Notes: generated from the sequence alone by a model not told the origin. A stretch of 64,000 nt of DNA from Peronospora farinosa (GCA_947646735.1 CANTFK010000989.1:62001-126000); one strand, 5' to 3'. Counted from the stretch's first letter, positions 44,345-54,738 are shown. Translations and numbers: made by a program.

Positions 44345-47193
44345 ATTTCTTCAGCCTTCGGCGGAAGCATTCCAGCATGCTTGGTTGGGACATACCACTT
44401 GCGTATCATGTTGTAGAATTCTTCCATTCGACATTTTCCATGCTCATGGATATCTCCGCAGGCAGCACAGGTGTAAAAACACTTGTCCGACGGATGTCCC
44501 TTACGACCACACTTCTGACACGTTAGTCTCTTCCAGCATCCACGATCATCGTGTTTCTTCGACCCACAATGGGTACAAGCCTTCTGATTCACCACGCGAT
44601 CTGGACCGCGATCTTGATCCAAATAGTCTGATCCCGCGCGTTGATCACTATATTTCTTCACGCGATCTGGTACTGTGGCCACACATAAGTTGCGTCGATC
44701 TATTTCGGCGTCTGATCCACTAATATCCGAGTCTGACTCACTGCTACTGCCTTCCAGACGAATCGCTCTCACAGCACGAGTTGGTTTCGAGGGTGCCGGA
44801 GTGGATGCCGACGCAGATCGCTGACGAAATTTGCTCGATCCCATTGCACTCGGATACTGTCTTCCCTCCATGCGTTGATATGTTCGCAGAGTTTCTTCCA
44901 TATCATCGGCGTCTCCAAGGCGTAACAACGTCAACTGCTTAGCCAGATCGCGATCATCCAGTGTACCAATGAAATGTTCCACATGTTCTCGGCGAATTGA
45001 GGGCGATCCTTCCCGAATGGGGATTTTTGCTCGGATCGCGGCCACATTCAGTCGATACAAATATTCCAATGGAGTTTCATCAGATCGCTTCTTCGCATGG
45101 TAGTATTGTCTCCCGACCGACATACCATATCCACAATACTGGATCATGAAGGTTTCCAGCAACGACTTCCATGAATTCCGGGTGGATCGACTTAACTGGC
45201 TATACCAATTTCGTGCCGGCCCCGTAAGTAAATCACCAAATACTAGACATTTTTCATCATCCGGGGCTTGGTCGCGTAAGAACGCCGACTTGGCCTTGTT
45301 GACCCAACTTCTCGCTCGATCTTCATCCTTGTCCCGTCCTGTAAATTCTTTCAGATCTGCGATCGCAGACATTCGAATCCGCTGCGTGACAAGTCCACCA
45401 TTAGGTACAGCGCCTGCACTTGCGACTTGTGGCCGTCTTAGATCCTCCAGACCCAAATCGTCTGGATCGTAATTATTGGATCGCGATTGACGCGATCCGG
45501 CCGATTCCATATCCACATCCGAAATGCAAACTTTTGGGGTGTTTGTAGGGATCGCGGATCGACTGGCGATCATGCGAGCTTGATCCTGCTCGTACTTTCT
45601 CATGGCAGCTTCAAAATAAGATTGCAATTGACCTGATCCATTCACGTTCATGTCTTCAGCTGTGAGTGCCGTCGTCGATTGTTCTCTGGCCTTAATCGGT
45701 GCCAGTCGCTCGCGAATATGCGCTGCACCAGCCGGTCCAAGTGACATTCGCTGCATATTAATCGAGTCGTCCGACTCCCCTTCGGATTCCGCTGACATAT
45801 ATTGCGAAGATCCCGTATGATATCCTTTTGGTATATCTGCAATCGGCTGGATCGTCTGATCCACCGGATCGCGCTCTCCAATTAGAGGAACTAGCTTCGA
45901 AAACAGAGATCGCCCTGCTTGGATCACCCGATCATGATCGCATTCCAACAGCACCTGCGCGTCAAAAGCTCCAGCGGTGAATCCAGCGTTCTGGAGCAAC
46001 TCCATAAGCCGACGGATCGCTTCCAACTGGTTCGGTGTCGGAATGGGAGCTGAAATTGGTCCTCGTAGCGATCCAATCAACTTCGGTTTCAAAATCTTTA
46101 GAACGGGATCGCTTGACAACAGATCTTTAAGCGCCTTCCAATGAAAACACCATTCCAGCTGATCCAGTTGCCATCCTTTCGCCTTGTCTTCCTCATGCGC
46201 TGGCTTCACGTCGATATCATCATGATCCGACTCAGGCGCCTTCATCTTCACTCGAGATGGCTTCGAATTCTTCTTCTTCTTCGAATTCGGAGTGGTTTTG
46301 GATAAATTTCCTTCGGTTTTAACCGTAGGATTTTTATCCAGCGGATCGCGTTTTGCAACGCGATCCGCAGGGGTCCTCGAAAGGACCTGGGGAGGGGGTA
46401 GAGGTTTTTCTTCCAGATCAATCTCTTGATCTTCCTCCTTGGTTTTCTTTTCATCTGCGCCCCTCCCAAAACGCTGATGATCCGGGGATCTTTTTTCTTC
46501 ACACGTCTGCGGTGATCCCTTTGCCGCTGACGCTTCAATCCCAGGTTCAGTCTTGACCTTTACATCTTCTCTCAGGGACTCACGGTGAAATCCCGAGTCA
46601 CCAGAAGATCCGGGCACGCGCACCATTGTGGTGGAGTGGGATTCGCAAAATTGCTGATGCGATCCCAACTCTCCACTGGCGCCCGGACGACCGACTAACG
46701 GAGGGGGTACCCCGATTCCGTGTGTATAGCCTTCCTCACCTTGTGTACCCGTCGGTAGGGCGGGTTGCTCTCTTCTCGGTAGACTTGAGTCGATGTTGAA
46801 CTTGATTGTGTTAGGGATAGGTGGGGGGGCGATCGCGTGGAATTCCTCACACGATCGCAGTTGTTCTTGGGGTGCTCTATTTGAGTCGCCCTGATCTCCC
46901 TTGAGATCGCCTTGTCCAAAAATGTAGATACTTGATCCGCTTGCCTTCTGACCACTTGAGCCGTCTCGCGATCTTGTATCTGGACTTCTTAGTCCTCTGC
47001 GTCCAATCGCAGCTTGAGTTGTTTTGTTGAGAATTCTTGCAATCCCTGGCCAAACAATCCAGGGATATGACTTGCGTAGTAGGTAGACTTCCTTGAGACG
47101 TCGGGAGGCCAAAGAATCCAGCCCGGAAGAGAAGTCGACACGTGTACTTAGAAGCAAATTGAACTCTGTTAATGTTAACCAATCAAATACCAA
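44335..47193 (-). CDS. gag: Gag polyprotein of the gypsy element
   Basis: ORF of 952 residues whose ATG (47193) is inside the 5' LTR. Residues 1 to about 190 are LTR-encoded. An in-frame ATG at the primer-binding site (46625) is an alternative start. The middle is charged and disordered. A retrotransposon-gag capsid region includes DEDRARSWVNKAKSAF, FGDLLTGPARNWYSQL and YLYRLNVAAIRAKI. Near residue 873 come three zinc-knuckle-like motifs: CTHCGSKKHDDRGC, CQKCGRKGHPSDKC and CAACGDIHEHGKC. Gag packages the RNA and forms the particle. The ORF ends in TAG at 44337-44335, immediately after a GTTAAAC heptamer, and pol lies in the -1 frame. Confidence 0.92.
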   Translation of the reverse strand: MVFDWLTLTEFNLLLSTRVDFSSGLDSLASRRLKEVYLLRKSYPWIVWPGIARILNKTTQAAIGRRGLRSPDTRSRDGSSGQKASGSSIYIFGQGDLKGDQGDSNRAPQEQLRSCEEFHAIAPPPIPNTIKFNIDSSLPRREQPALPTGTQGEEGYTHGIGVPPPLVGRPGASGELGSHQQFCESHSTTMVRVPGSSGDSGFHRESLREDVKVKTEPGIEASAAKGSPQTCEEKRSPDHQRFGRGADEKKTKEEDQEIDLEEKPLPPPQVLSRTPADRVAKRDPLDKNPTVKTEGNLSKTTPNSKKKKNSKPSRVKMKAPESDHDDIDVKPAHEEDKAKGWQLDQLEWCFHWKALKDLLSSDPVLKILKPKLIGSLRGPISAPIPTPNQLEAIRRLMELLQNAGFTAGAFDAQVLLECDHDRVIQAGRSLFSKLVPLIGERDPVDQTIQPIADIPKGYHTGSSQYMSAESEGESDDSINMQRMSLGPAGAAHIRERLAPIKAREQSTTALTAEDMNVNGSGQLQSYFEAAMRKYEQDQARMIASRSAIPTNTPKVCISDVDMESAGSRQSRSNNYDPDDLGLEDLRRPQVASAGAVPNGGLVTQRIRMSAIADLKEFTGRDKDEDRARSWVNKAKSAFLRDQAPDDEKCLVFGDLLTGPARNWYSQLSRSTRNSWKSLLETFMIQYCGYGMSVGRQYYHAKKRSDETPLEYLYRLNVAAIRAKIPIREGSPSIRREHVEHFIGTLDDRDLAKQLTLLRLGDADDMEETLRTYQRMEGRQYPSAMGSSKFRQRSASASTPAPSKPTRAVRAIRLEGSSSESDSDISGSDAEIDRRNLCVATVPDRVKKYSDQRAGSDYLDQDRGPDRVVNQKACTHCGSKKHDDRGCWKRLTCQKCGRKGHPSDKCFYTCAACGDIHEHGKCRMEEFYNMIRKWYVPTKHAGMLPPKAEEMLN
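46609..46625 (-). other. Primer-binding site
   Basis: One base inside the 5' LTR end the minus strand reads TGGTGCGCGTGCCCGGA. Its complement has the layout of a tRNA 3' end: five T-stem bases, seven acceptor bases, discriminator A, CCA. The site lies within the open gag frame and overlaps an in-frame ATG. Confidence 0.7.
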
Positions 47194-47958
47194 AACCTAT
47201 GATCTTGACTATCTGTAGCTCAGGATCTGTTGCCACGTATCGCCCTTTCGGAAAAAATCAGATCTCGGAATGTGGTCCACTCCAATATAGCCGCGATCTG
47301 GATCGCTACCTCACTCGGATATAATACCATTTTAGTACCAGATCGCGGTACTAAATAATTAGTACCAGATCGCGGTACTAAATAATTAGTACCAGATCGC
47401 GGTACTAAATAATTAGTACCAGATCGCGGTACTAAATAATTAGTACCAGATCGCGGTACTAAATAATTAGTACCAGATCGCGGTACTAAATAATTAATAC
47501 CAGATCGCGGTACTAAATAATTAATATCGGATCGCGATCCGCCGGATCACGACTTGTCTTCTTCACCGTTTCTCAGGTCATGTGAGATAGTTCATCAATG
47601 TGACATTTCATATCCACCATTCCAGTCCTCCATAGCGACGTGATCCACACCAGACCGTCCTCCACATGCTTGGATGTACCCATCTTCCTCCTTAGCGACC
47701 GCGTTCACGCGGATCGCCATCGGAAATACTGGAGATCGCAATAGCGTAGTTTCTAGGCCATATTTGACCCCACATAGAAGTGCAAACTACTCCATTCACT
47801 GTTTTCCATCCTATTTGACATCGTCTTGAAACCTTTCTGCGAGATCGCGACTCATCAATATTGGCCACGAGATCGCGACTCATTAATATTGGCCATTTCG
47901 GACTTAACCGAAAATATGCGATCACACTTGGCGAAATTCACTCTTTCACTTCGCCACA
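46627..47958 (-). repeat. 5' LTR of the gypsy element
   Basis: This LTR is 1332 bp, with TGTGG and CCACA ends as read on the plus strand. The gag ATG (47193) lies inside it. The GATCGCG minisatellite is at about 47330-47525. Promoter elements were not identified. Confidence 0.95.
47330..47525. repeat. 27-bp GATCGCG minisatellite in the 5' LTR
   Basis: Same unit as in the 3' LTR, with seven to eight copies in a row, upstream of the gag start in the element's direction. It could be a transcription-factor or enhancer array; that is inference. Confidence 0.93.
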
Positions 47959-48484
47959 CAACGACTTGAAATTCGTCTTTGGGTAACATCGACATCGACC
48001 CAGCAGATACCATATTTGCTTCTACCTTTTTGCATGGACTTGCCACCGCTGCCGAAACATCGACAGTTGTTGTAACTCTCTCACTCTTCCGTGTACGCTG
48101 TGTCAATAACTTTGTAGACACATTTTCGACCTAACAGCAGACACATCACCCAATAAGAATGTAAGAATATAAATTTCAAATAACCCGTCACTGGACGTAC
48201 CTGCGCAATTGTACGCTTCGAACTCAAATCTTCTCCTCCCATCGTCTGTTTTGTCACAGTATCTATAGATGGCAGCTGAGTCCGCAGACTCTTTTTTTTC
48301 TTCATTGGTTGAGTTGCTATCAAAGGTGACATTTTTTCATCATTGGACGTTCCTTCCTTCAATGAAACCGTCGTCATCACCTGATCACTGTCATTTGTAC
48401 CAGCTAAAACTTTTAATGTGCCATTTTTTCGCTTTCTCTTCTTCTTCATCGCCTTCTTTACCGACATCTCGTTAGGTGTCACTA

Positions 48485-49142
48485 CAGCAACAGCATTTAA
48501 GGACTTTTGTATCTAACTTTAAATTTAAATGAAAAGGATATAAAATTGTTTTAAAAGAAGGTTTTTTAAAAAATATACCGGTTTTAATTTTCTTATTTCG
48601 AGGTTTTTTATAATAAATTAAAAAAACGGGTAGTTTATGAACCTATTAATTTATCACAACAAAGGTTTATTTTGATTATTTAGAATAATTATACAATTTT
48701 TATCAAATTTCAATAGATTACCTAAGATGAAGTTAAAACATATATAATAGAAATCTTAGAACATTCTGTTCTTGGTATGTCTACGTTAAATTTCCAGGAA
48801 TACCCATTTCTAATTGGAACATCATGTGCATTTTTAATAATATTTTTATAGGCATTTGTTTCACTTAAAAAGGCAAAAAATAATAAACGGGCTTATATTA
48901 AAAAAAAATAATTTAACTCAAAATTTTAAAATTAAATCTTTAATATTTTTTAATTTATTAAGTGTTTTTAATTTTATTAATTTTGTTTAAGTTTATTTAT
49001 TTTTTGAAATGATTTAAAAAGTTATTACTTATTTTTTTAATAAAATTTGATTTATTTTTATCTAAATCTTTATTTATATTTTTGATAATTTTTTTCTTTA
49101 AAATTTTTAAATTTAATTGGTAGTTTAATACATAATATTTGT
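48485..49142. other. Extremely AT-rich block
   Basis: About 650 bp of A/T homopolymer-rich DNA (roughly 85% A+T by eye), ending abruptly near 49200. No ORF longer than a few dozen codons. It lies upstream of the split gene and may include its promoter. The composition contrasts with everything else in the window. Confidence 0.7.
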
Positions 49143-49570
49143 TTATATCCAAAAAAAAATTAAAAAAATTACAAATAAAATTACAAACAAAATTAGCAGA
49201 AAAATTAAATATCGACCATTTTTTTCTAAAAAAGTTAATCCAAATTGGTCGTTTTGCACGTGGACATTTGTCTTTAAAGACTCACTTTCAGCCACCATCT
49301 GTTCTTTTACAATTAGATTTTCTCCTCCAATCATCTTCTTCCTTTTTAGTCTCTTCCGCTTCGTCCTAAGTAACAATTGATCTTGTGTAGCTTTTGTGCT
49401 TGTAGACCTTCTTCTGTTGCATTGGATGGCGTAGAAGCTTTACAACGAAGAGACATAACTTGAGTATTCGTAACCTCTTTCTGTCCACTCTGATGCATTG
49501 TAGTAACCGCCTTTTTCTTTCCTTTCTTGCCTTTACCACGACCGCTTCCGCTTCGCCCACCACTTTCCAT
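49143..49570 (-). other. Possible small Lys/Gly-rich protein gene, uncertain structure
   Basis: From the ATG at 49570 the minus strand encodes SGRGKGKKGKKK and about 60 further residues. A second frame downstream (around 49370-49205) is again Lys/Glu-rich. A short intron could join them, but no donor/acceptor pair is convincing. No family recognised. It could be a small basic protein gene or a remnant. Confidence 0.35.
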
Positions 49571-50051
49571 GAATAAAATCCGAGTGAGAAAGAATCTGTT
49601 TGTAGAGGTTTTCAGACCGAATCAGATTGTCCCTACAATCTGAGGAGACAAAGTGTCGTATTCATGTAACGTTACATAACCTTTTCACTCTTCCATAATA
49701 AAAACCTCAAAACCTCATCATCCCTAGTAAAACCAAGTCTGTCTCTTGCAGTAAGTATCCTCATACAAATTTCAAGTCTAATCAGGGCTTCAGCAAGACC
49801 AATAGCACAGAGTGAAGACCCAAGGTGGCACAGGGGCAGCCCATTGTCTCGACCGTCTCGAGCGTGCCCATAATCCTCTTTATCCTTCATTGTGTACTCT
49901 TCCCTTCTTCTTCTCGATCAGATTATTCTCGTGGTAAAAGTGTACTCTCCATTTCCGAAGTGATCCAAGTGCTGTTAAAGTGTAGACACAGTTGAAAACA
50001 AAGTTGCTCTTATAGACGTTTTTCGGCTTTTACAGCTGAATTGAAAGGCTA
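49571..50051. other. Intergenic region upstream of the WNK kinase gene
   Basis: About 480 bp with no gene seen. Presumed promoter and 5' UTR of the kinase gene. Only short open frames at 49672-49890 on the minus strand. Confidence 0.45.
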
Positions 50052-53000
50052 ATGGAAGACAGTGACGTGTACGTGAGGGAAGAAGGTGATCGTCCAATGG
50101 AACATTCGCCTCGTGGTCGGTATATCCGTTTTGATATTCGACTAGGTACGGGTGCTTATAAATCCGTCTATAAAGCATACGATACCGATCAAGGGATTGA
50201 TGTGGCCTGGAATGCTATTGATATTGGCTTATTACCTAGTACAGAAAAGACACGGATCATTCAAGAGGTTCAATTATTGCAAAAATTGGAACATAAAAAC
50301 ATTATCAATTTTTACGGCAGTTGGTTTTCCAAAGAGAAAAATCAAGTCGTGTTTATTACCGAGATTATGACCTCTGGAACCTTGAAATCATACATTAAGC
50401 GTGTTCAGTTTATCAAGTGGAAGATCATCAAGAGATGGTGTATTCAGATCCTGGAAGGACTTCATTATCTACACAATCAGAATCCACCGGTGATTCATCG
50501 GGATTTAAAGTGTGATAATATCTTTGTGAATGGGAATACAGGTGACCTTCGTATTGGAGATCTTGGACTGTCGACTCAATTAGCAGTGGACAAACGTTCG
50601 AAGGCACAGAGTGTGCTGGGTACACCTGAGTTTATGGCACCGGAACTGTACGATGAGAGTTATGACGAAAAAGTCGACATATATGCTTTTGGAATGTGTG
50701 TATTGGAGATGGTGACCAAGGAAGTACCGTACTCGGAATGTATCAATCCAGCACAAATTTACAAGAAGGTTACAGCTGGAATTCGGCCAAAGGGGTTGCA
50801 GCGCGTGGTTAGTCAAGCTGCGCGTGACTTTATTGAGTTGTGTCTCTCACGTGGAAATGGACTGGTGGACGTGTCGGCTCAATATCTACTAGATCATCCA
50901 TTTTTGAAAGCGCAAGACGATGACAATGACATGGTAAAGTGTTTGGATGAAGATGAGCTTGAGCGTGAAAGTAAAGAGGCGCAACAACGGTTGGAGAAAA
51001 TTGCGGAGGAATCATTCTCACTGGAGTTCAATATGGAAGGTGGGTCCAGAGACGGTGCTGGTTTGGTGGTCATTGAGCACCGAAAGCAATTCTCGTCGCT
51101 TTCGTTGGGGCCAGAAGAACTAATAGCAGCGTCCTCGGCGAGTGGCAGTGCTTTTACTTTAGAAAGTGCTGGAAGTTTGTTGATGCCTTCTGGTAATGCC
51201 TTCGCGGAGACTGCCGGAACACACCAGGTACCGCCAGCTGGAGCATTTGCGCGCGATATTATTACTACCCCAGCTTCCATATCTATCGAGTTGGTCCCAC
51301 CACTAACGCCAGCATTAATGCTAACTCCAACAATAGCACCAATGCCAGCGCCAACCACCACTTCACCGGAAGACATTTCTAAGGTGGCGCACTCTCCCTC
51401 TCAGCCTGTCATTAGTGAAATGGATGGTGGTGATGAGCCATTATCGTCGGGTAAAAACAGCGCGGATACACACGTGGACCAATTCCTCGCAACGTTGCCT
51501 GGCACGGAGAGTGCAATCCAGAACACGCGGATAAACATAATGGGTGGCAGAGGCCATCGACTGGATCTGGAAAATGACAGCATGCCAGTTTACGCTGAAA
51601 GCCCCGCGGGCTCGCCTGTGGCGAATGGGAAAGAAACGCCGGAGCACTCACAATCATTCACCGGAGAAGCTTCATTATTACTTACAGAAAATCCCAAGAT
51701 AGAGCCTCCTAATTCTGCACCAGGGCTGTTGACACCGTCTCAAGCTCCCGAAGGTCAAATTCCGTCGTTGAGCCTTCCCGAACGTGATGTGGGGCCTCAA
51801 TCTAGCCTATCCCGCCGTGCGAGTATTCACGGTTCGTTTTGTGCAGCTGTAGCTGCTTCTACAACAGCGGAAAATGTTGCTCCTGTAGCCAGCCAGCCGA
51901 TACCTCTGCCTCAACAAATGTTTCACCCTGCTGCAAGCAGTGCATCTGCACGAAAGCGCCCAAAGCGACATGAGATTAAGGCTGCAAAAGACCCGAACAA
52001 TGAGCACAGCATTTTGTTGAATCTGCGCATCATCATTGACGGCAAATCAAAGGAAATCAAGTTTCCGTTTAACTTGTTTGCTGATAGCCCTCACGAAGTT
52101 GCGTGCGAATTGGCTGTGGACGTGGGTATTCTGGAACCGGACCTTGAAGATATTGCCGACTCGATCCGCTTTCTTGTCACGGAGGGCAAAATCAACAACC
52201 TATCTGACGTGCAAGAAGATGTATGGGAAGAAGCACCCGAGCCTCATTCGTTCTCTTCGATTCCGTTTCCAAATGTATCCAAGATGTCTTTCGTGCATAT
52301 TCCACCAGGAACGACGTACCAGCAGCAACAAGCATATCTGATGGGTGCAACTCCACCGGAACGCACATCAAATGCTTCAAGTACGCTCACTTCAGGAGTA
52401 TCGGCTCCCTTGCGTCAAAGCTTGTTGGGTACTAGTGGTATAGCTGGTGCTGTACCATCTGGTGTGGAGACAAGTCAGGAGGTGGAAGGATTGCAAGAAT
52501 CGGTAAATGCTGCAAGTCTGAGTGACCCATCCTCAACATTGATGGTAGTGGACGGTAGCATTTCTCCTGGCAGTAGTAATGCAGGCGCTCTCCTACCGTT
52601 TTCAGGTGATGAAGTGGGCCGCTCGCCACCGCGGCCTGGCCTTACTCATACTGTCAGTGAGTCTACTCTTACTAAGGAGGCCTTGCTGAGTATCTTGGAA
52701 ATGCGAGCTCGTGGTGTGTCGATGGGTTCGATCGCGGAGTCAACGTATGTGCAGCAAATTCACCAGCTGGAAGACCGCCTGAAGATTGCACGGACTTCGT
52801 TTGACGAACGAGAATCGTCGCTGGAAGCTGCGATCCGTAGTGAAGAGGAGAAGCACCAGCGTGAAATTGAACGTTTTAGAAAGAAGATGGAGGAATTCGA
52901 CAAGCAACGTGCTGCCATCGCTCGACAGCAGAACGGGGACGGCGCCGCGAATTGCTCGTCAACCGCATTGGACGAAAGTCTAAAGTTGTTTGGTCAAGGA

Positions 53001-53327
53001 GAGTTGTTGGCGAACGAATATGTTCAGGATTCTTCTACGGGACTTGTGGAGTTTGACAGTGATGTGCGCCTTCCAGTCAATGGGTCAGACGAAGAGGCCT
53101 ATCGAATATCTTCAGCAGCAGCAGCAGTAACAGTGCCTGTACCCGTCTCTAGCAGTGCTGCACCGCAAGCGATTTCAAACTCTGAAGTTGTAACACTCTT
53201 AGCTTCGATGCCAGTGAACGAGCTGATCCCGGAGAGTGTTTTACAGTCAGCTGCACCATCGGCAACAGGAACTGATACGACAACAGGTGCGGCCGCAGAT
53301 CAGTCGCTGTCTGGGCAGTCATCGTAG
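50052..53327 (+). CDS. WNK: WNK-type serine/threonine protein kinase
   Basis: Single-exon ORF of 1091 residues. The kinase domain is at about 25-290. In WNK fashion the usual subdomain II Lys is replaced (VAWNAID, Asn54) and a Lys sits in the glycine loop (GTGAYKSVYKA, Lys37). HRDLKCDN is at 149-156, DLG replaces DFG at 170-172, and the activation loop has SVLGTPEFMAPE. Residues about 655-720 (LNLRIIIDGKSKEIKFPFN and VACELAVDVGILEPD) resemble the OSR1_C/PF2 domain found in WNKs. A coiled coil at about 895-965 precedes a Ser/Ala-rich tail. WNK kinases sense chloride and osmotic state and phosphorylate SPAK/OSR1-type kinases in animals; targets here are unknown. The ATG at 50052 gives a short N-terminus before the kinase. 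Confidence 0.94.
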   Translation: MEDSDVYVREEGDRPMEHSPRGRYIRFDIRLGTGAYKSVYKAYDTDQGIDVAWNAIDIGLLPSTEKTRIIQEVQLLQKLEHKNIINFYGSWFSKEKNQVVFITEIMTSGTLKSYIKRVQFIKWKIIKRWCIQILEGLHYLHNQNPPVIHRDLKCDNIFVNGNTGDLRIGDLGLSTQLAVDKRSKAQSVLGTPEFMAPELYDESYDEKVDIYAFGMCVLEMVTKEVPYSECINPAQIYKKVTAGIRPKGLQRVVSQAARDFIELCLSRGNGLVDVSAQYLLDHPFLKAQDDDNDMVKCLDEDELERESKEAQQRLEKIAEESFSLEFNMEGGSRDGAGLVVIEHRKQFSSLSLGPEELIAASSASGSAFTLESAGSLLMPSGNAFAETAGTHQVPPAGAFARDIITTPASISIELVPPLTPALMLTPTIAPMPAPTTTSPEDISKVAHSPSQPVISEMDGGDEPLSSGKNSADTHVDQFLATLPGTESAIQNTRINIMGGRGHRLDLENDSMPVYAESPAGSPVANGKETPEHSQSFTGEASLLLTENPKIEPPNSAPGLLTPSQAPEGQIPSLSLPERDVGPQSSLSRRASIHGSFCAAVAASTTAENVAPVASQPIPLPQQMFHPAASSASARKRPKRHEIKAAKDPNNEHSILLNLRIIIDGKSKEIKFPFNLFADSPHEVACELAVDVGILEPDLEDIADSIRFLVTEGKINNLSDVQEDVWEEAPEPHSFSSIPFPNVSKMSFVHIPPGTTYQQQQAYLMGATPPERTSNASSTLTSGVSAPLRQSLLGTSGIAGAVPSGVETSQEVEGLQESVNAASLSDPSSTLMVVDGSISPGSSNAGALLPFSGDEVGRSPPRPGLTHTVSESTLTKEALLSILEMRARGVSMGSIAESTYVQQIHQLEDRLKIARTSFDERESSLEAAIRSEEEKHQREIERFRKKMEEFDKQRAAIARQQNGDGAANCSSTALDESLKLFGQGELLANEYVQDSSTGLVEFDSDVRLPVNGSDEEAYRISSAAAAVTVPVPVSSSAAPQAISNSEVVTLLASMPVNELIPESVLQSAAPSATGTDTTTGAAADQSLSGQSS

Positions 53328-54738
53328 AGAACCTAGCAACTGTGTGATGGTGCGTTATTTCCGTGATGCTGTCAAGTGTTTGCTTAGATTATTCGGCTCA
53401 GACGTGAAGAAGCCGTCGCGAGGTGCTAACCGTAAGCTCGCCAGGATTCACAGCAAAGGGTATTGGCTGGAGACGGACGGCGGAACGCGACTGAGGAGAT
53501 TCTTGTTATTTTGATGGGAGGGCGACGTGTGAAAATATGAATTGGCAACCCGAGTTGGACGTGTTTTGCAAATTATTCCTGATCTCGCTTCCCTTATTTG
53601 CTTGGGCTACATTATCTATGGAGCACCAATATAAATAGAAGTGCCAGAGTTGGCGGCTCGGAGCTTAAGTGACAACGTTTACTCTCTCATTCGAGGTGTA
53701 GAAATGTCAATGACAGGAACGGACTTACGTGGAAAGACGTCAATCAACGTGATCGTCCAGAGGCAGACGATCAATTCAGTGGGACGTAAGGGGGTTTCTG
53801 CGCCTGTACTTGTGATTTCAATAGTACATGCATACAGTCCGTCTTTGGCAGTAGTTCTGTGCTCGCCTTTCGTAGGAATCCCACTTGTTTGGGTTGGAAA
53901 TCGTACGTTAAATGTCTTGGAGCCTTAAGGAACTTAACCCTCTTCCTCAATTTGCGTCGATATGATGCCATTGACTGAATCATGCGCATGACAATCGCTG
54001 AAAAATTGTAGCATGAACGTTTGTGCGATTGTATGCACAACAAGTGCATCACGTTACTTGCAAAGCTGTAGCTCATAAGCGTTAGTAGATTTCACGAGTT
54101 AGTTACTGGTTCGAGTGCTGCCATCTTGTATGTTCAGCCTTACGGTTGGAAGAGGTAGGAGAGGTAAGATAGACAGTATTTCTTAAGATAGCAACACCAA
54201 AGGTGGTCCTCAGCTATCACGAAATAGCCGTCAAGACAACTAATCTTTTCACTGAAAAGGATAGGCACGTCATAGGTTTCATTCATGAGTTGGCATGAAA
54301 CGTATTCGCATCGAACACTGTCTCTGCGTGTTCCTGACGAACGGGACAAGTATGCACGTTGACACCGATCCCATGGCGTCAGCAAGCCCGTAGCATACGT
54401 GAGACGGCGGGGGGGGGAATCTAAGCATGCTTTAGCAGCAGGAATTCTTTTGTTAGCGGACAGCGTACTTCTAGAAGCACAAGATACCAACTCGCTGATC
54501 TTTGTATCGTCTCTGGTATCTACTTGTCCGAAGAAGGACCCCATGCATCCTAAGACCTCTACGACGTCTGAACGTCATTGCCGATTCATAGCTGCCCTCT
54601 TTGATGCCATTCCCTTGTGATACGTCAACCTCACAAGAAACAAATAGCACACAAAATGCCTTGTTGAGCTCTTTAACAAATGAAAACCTTTCTGTCAGTA
54701 CAATGGTATTTGGTATTATTCGGTGCAGTGCTCATGCT
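53328..54738. other. Intergenic region between the WNK gene and array 2
   Basis: About 1.4 kb. Open frames at 53641-53928 (+) and 54140-54544 (-) have no recognisable domain and are shorter than expected for genes here. A C/G run (nine G) lies at 54409-54417. No gene called. Confidence 0.5.

Larger units (their letters stand above)
34362..47958 (-). mobile_element. Ty3/gypsy LTR retrotransposon with chromodomain, two RNase H domains and antisense ORF (13.6 kb)
   Basis: Complete element in minus orientation, bounded by LTRs of 1330 and 1332 bp that start TGTGG and end CCACA, and flanked by the 4-bp target duplication CAAC (34358-34361 and 47959-47962). Order in the element's direction: 5' LTR with gag start, primer-binding site, gag, pol (protease, RT, RNase H-like tether, second RNase H, integrase, chromodomain), a convergent antisense ORF, polypurine tract, 3' LTR. 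The LTRs differ at only a few sites (a G8/G7 run, small changes in the 27-bp repeats, rare SNPs), gag and pol are open, and the insertion leaves an otherwise clean host exon. All of this points to recent, perhaps still possible, activity. Confidence 0.96.
32475..48467 (-). pseudogene. Lysine-rich nuclear-type protein gene, split by a retrotransposon
   Basis: Minus-strand exons are 48467-48201, then 48130-47959 continuing at 34357-33537, then 33483-32675, then 32589-32475. With the 13.6-kb element and one target-site copy left out, every junction is in phase and the product is 727 residues. The N-terminus is highly basic (KKAMKKKRKRK), the middle is disordered Ser/Thr/Pro-rich with a second basic block (GGRHKRRRS), and an acidic run DDDDDAGDNNSSEED lies near residue 560. 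The conserved-looking C-terminus has YWRTWYGTIDLHNLIDPPLAY and a final helical segment. I do not recognise the family; a nuclear or chromatin role is a guess from composition. The 53-bp intron at 33536-33484 is assumed; without it a frameshift must be invoked. The insertion in the second exon probably abolishes the full-length protein from this allele. Confidence 0.75.
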
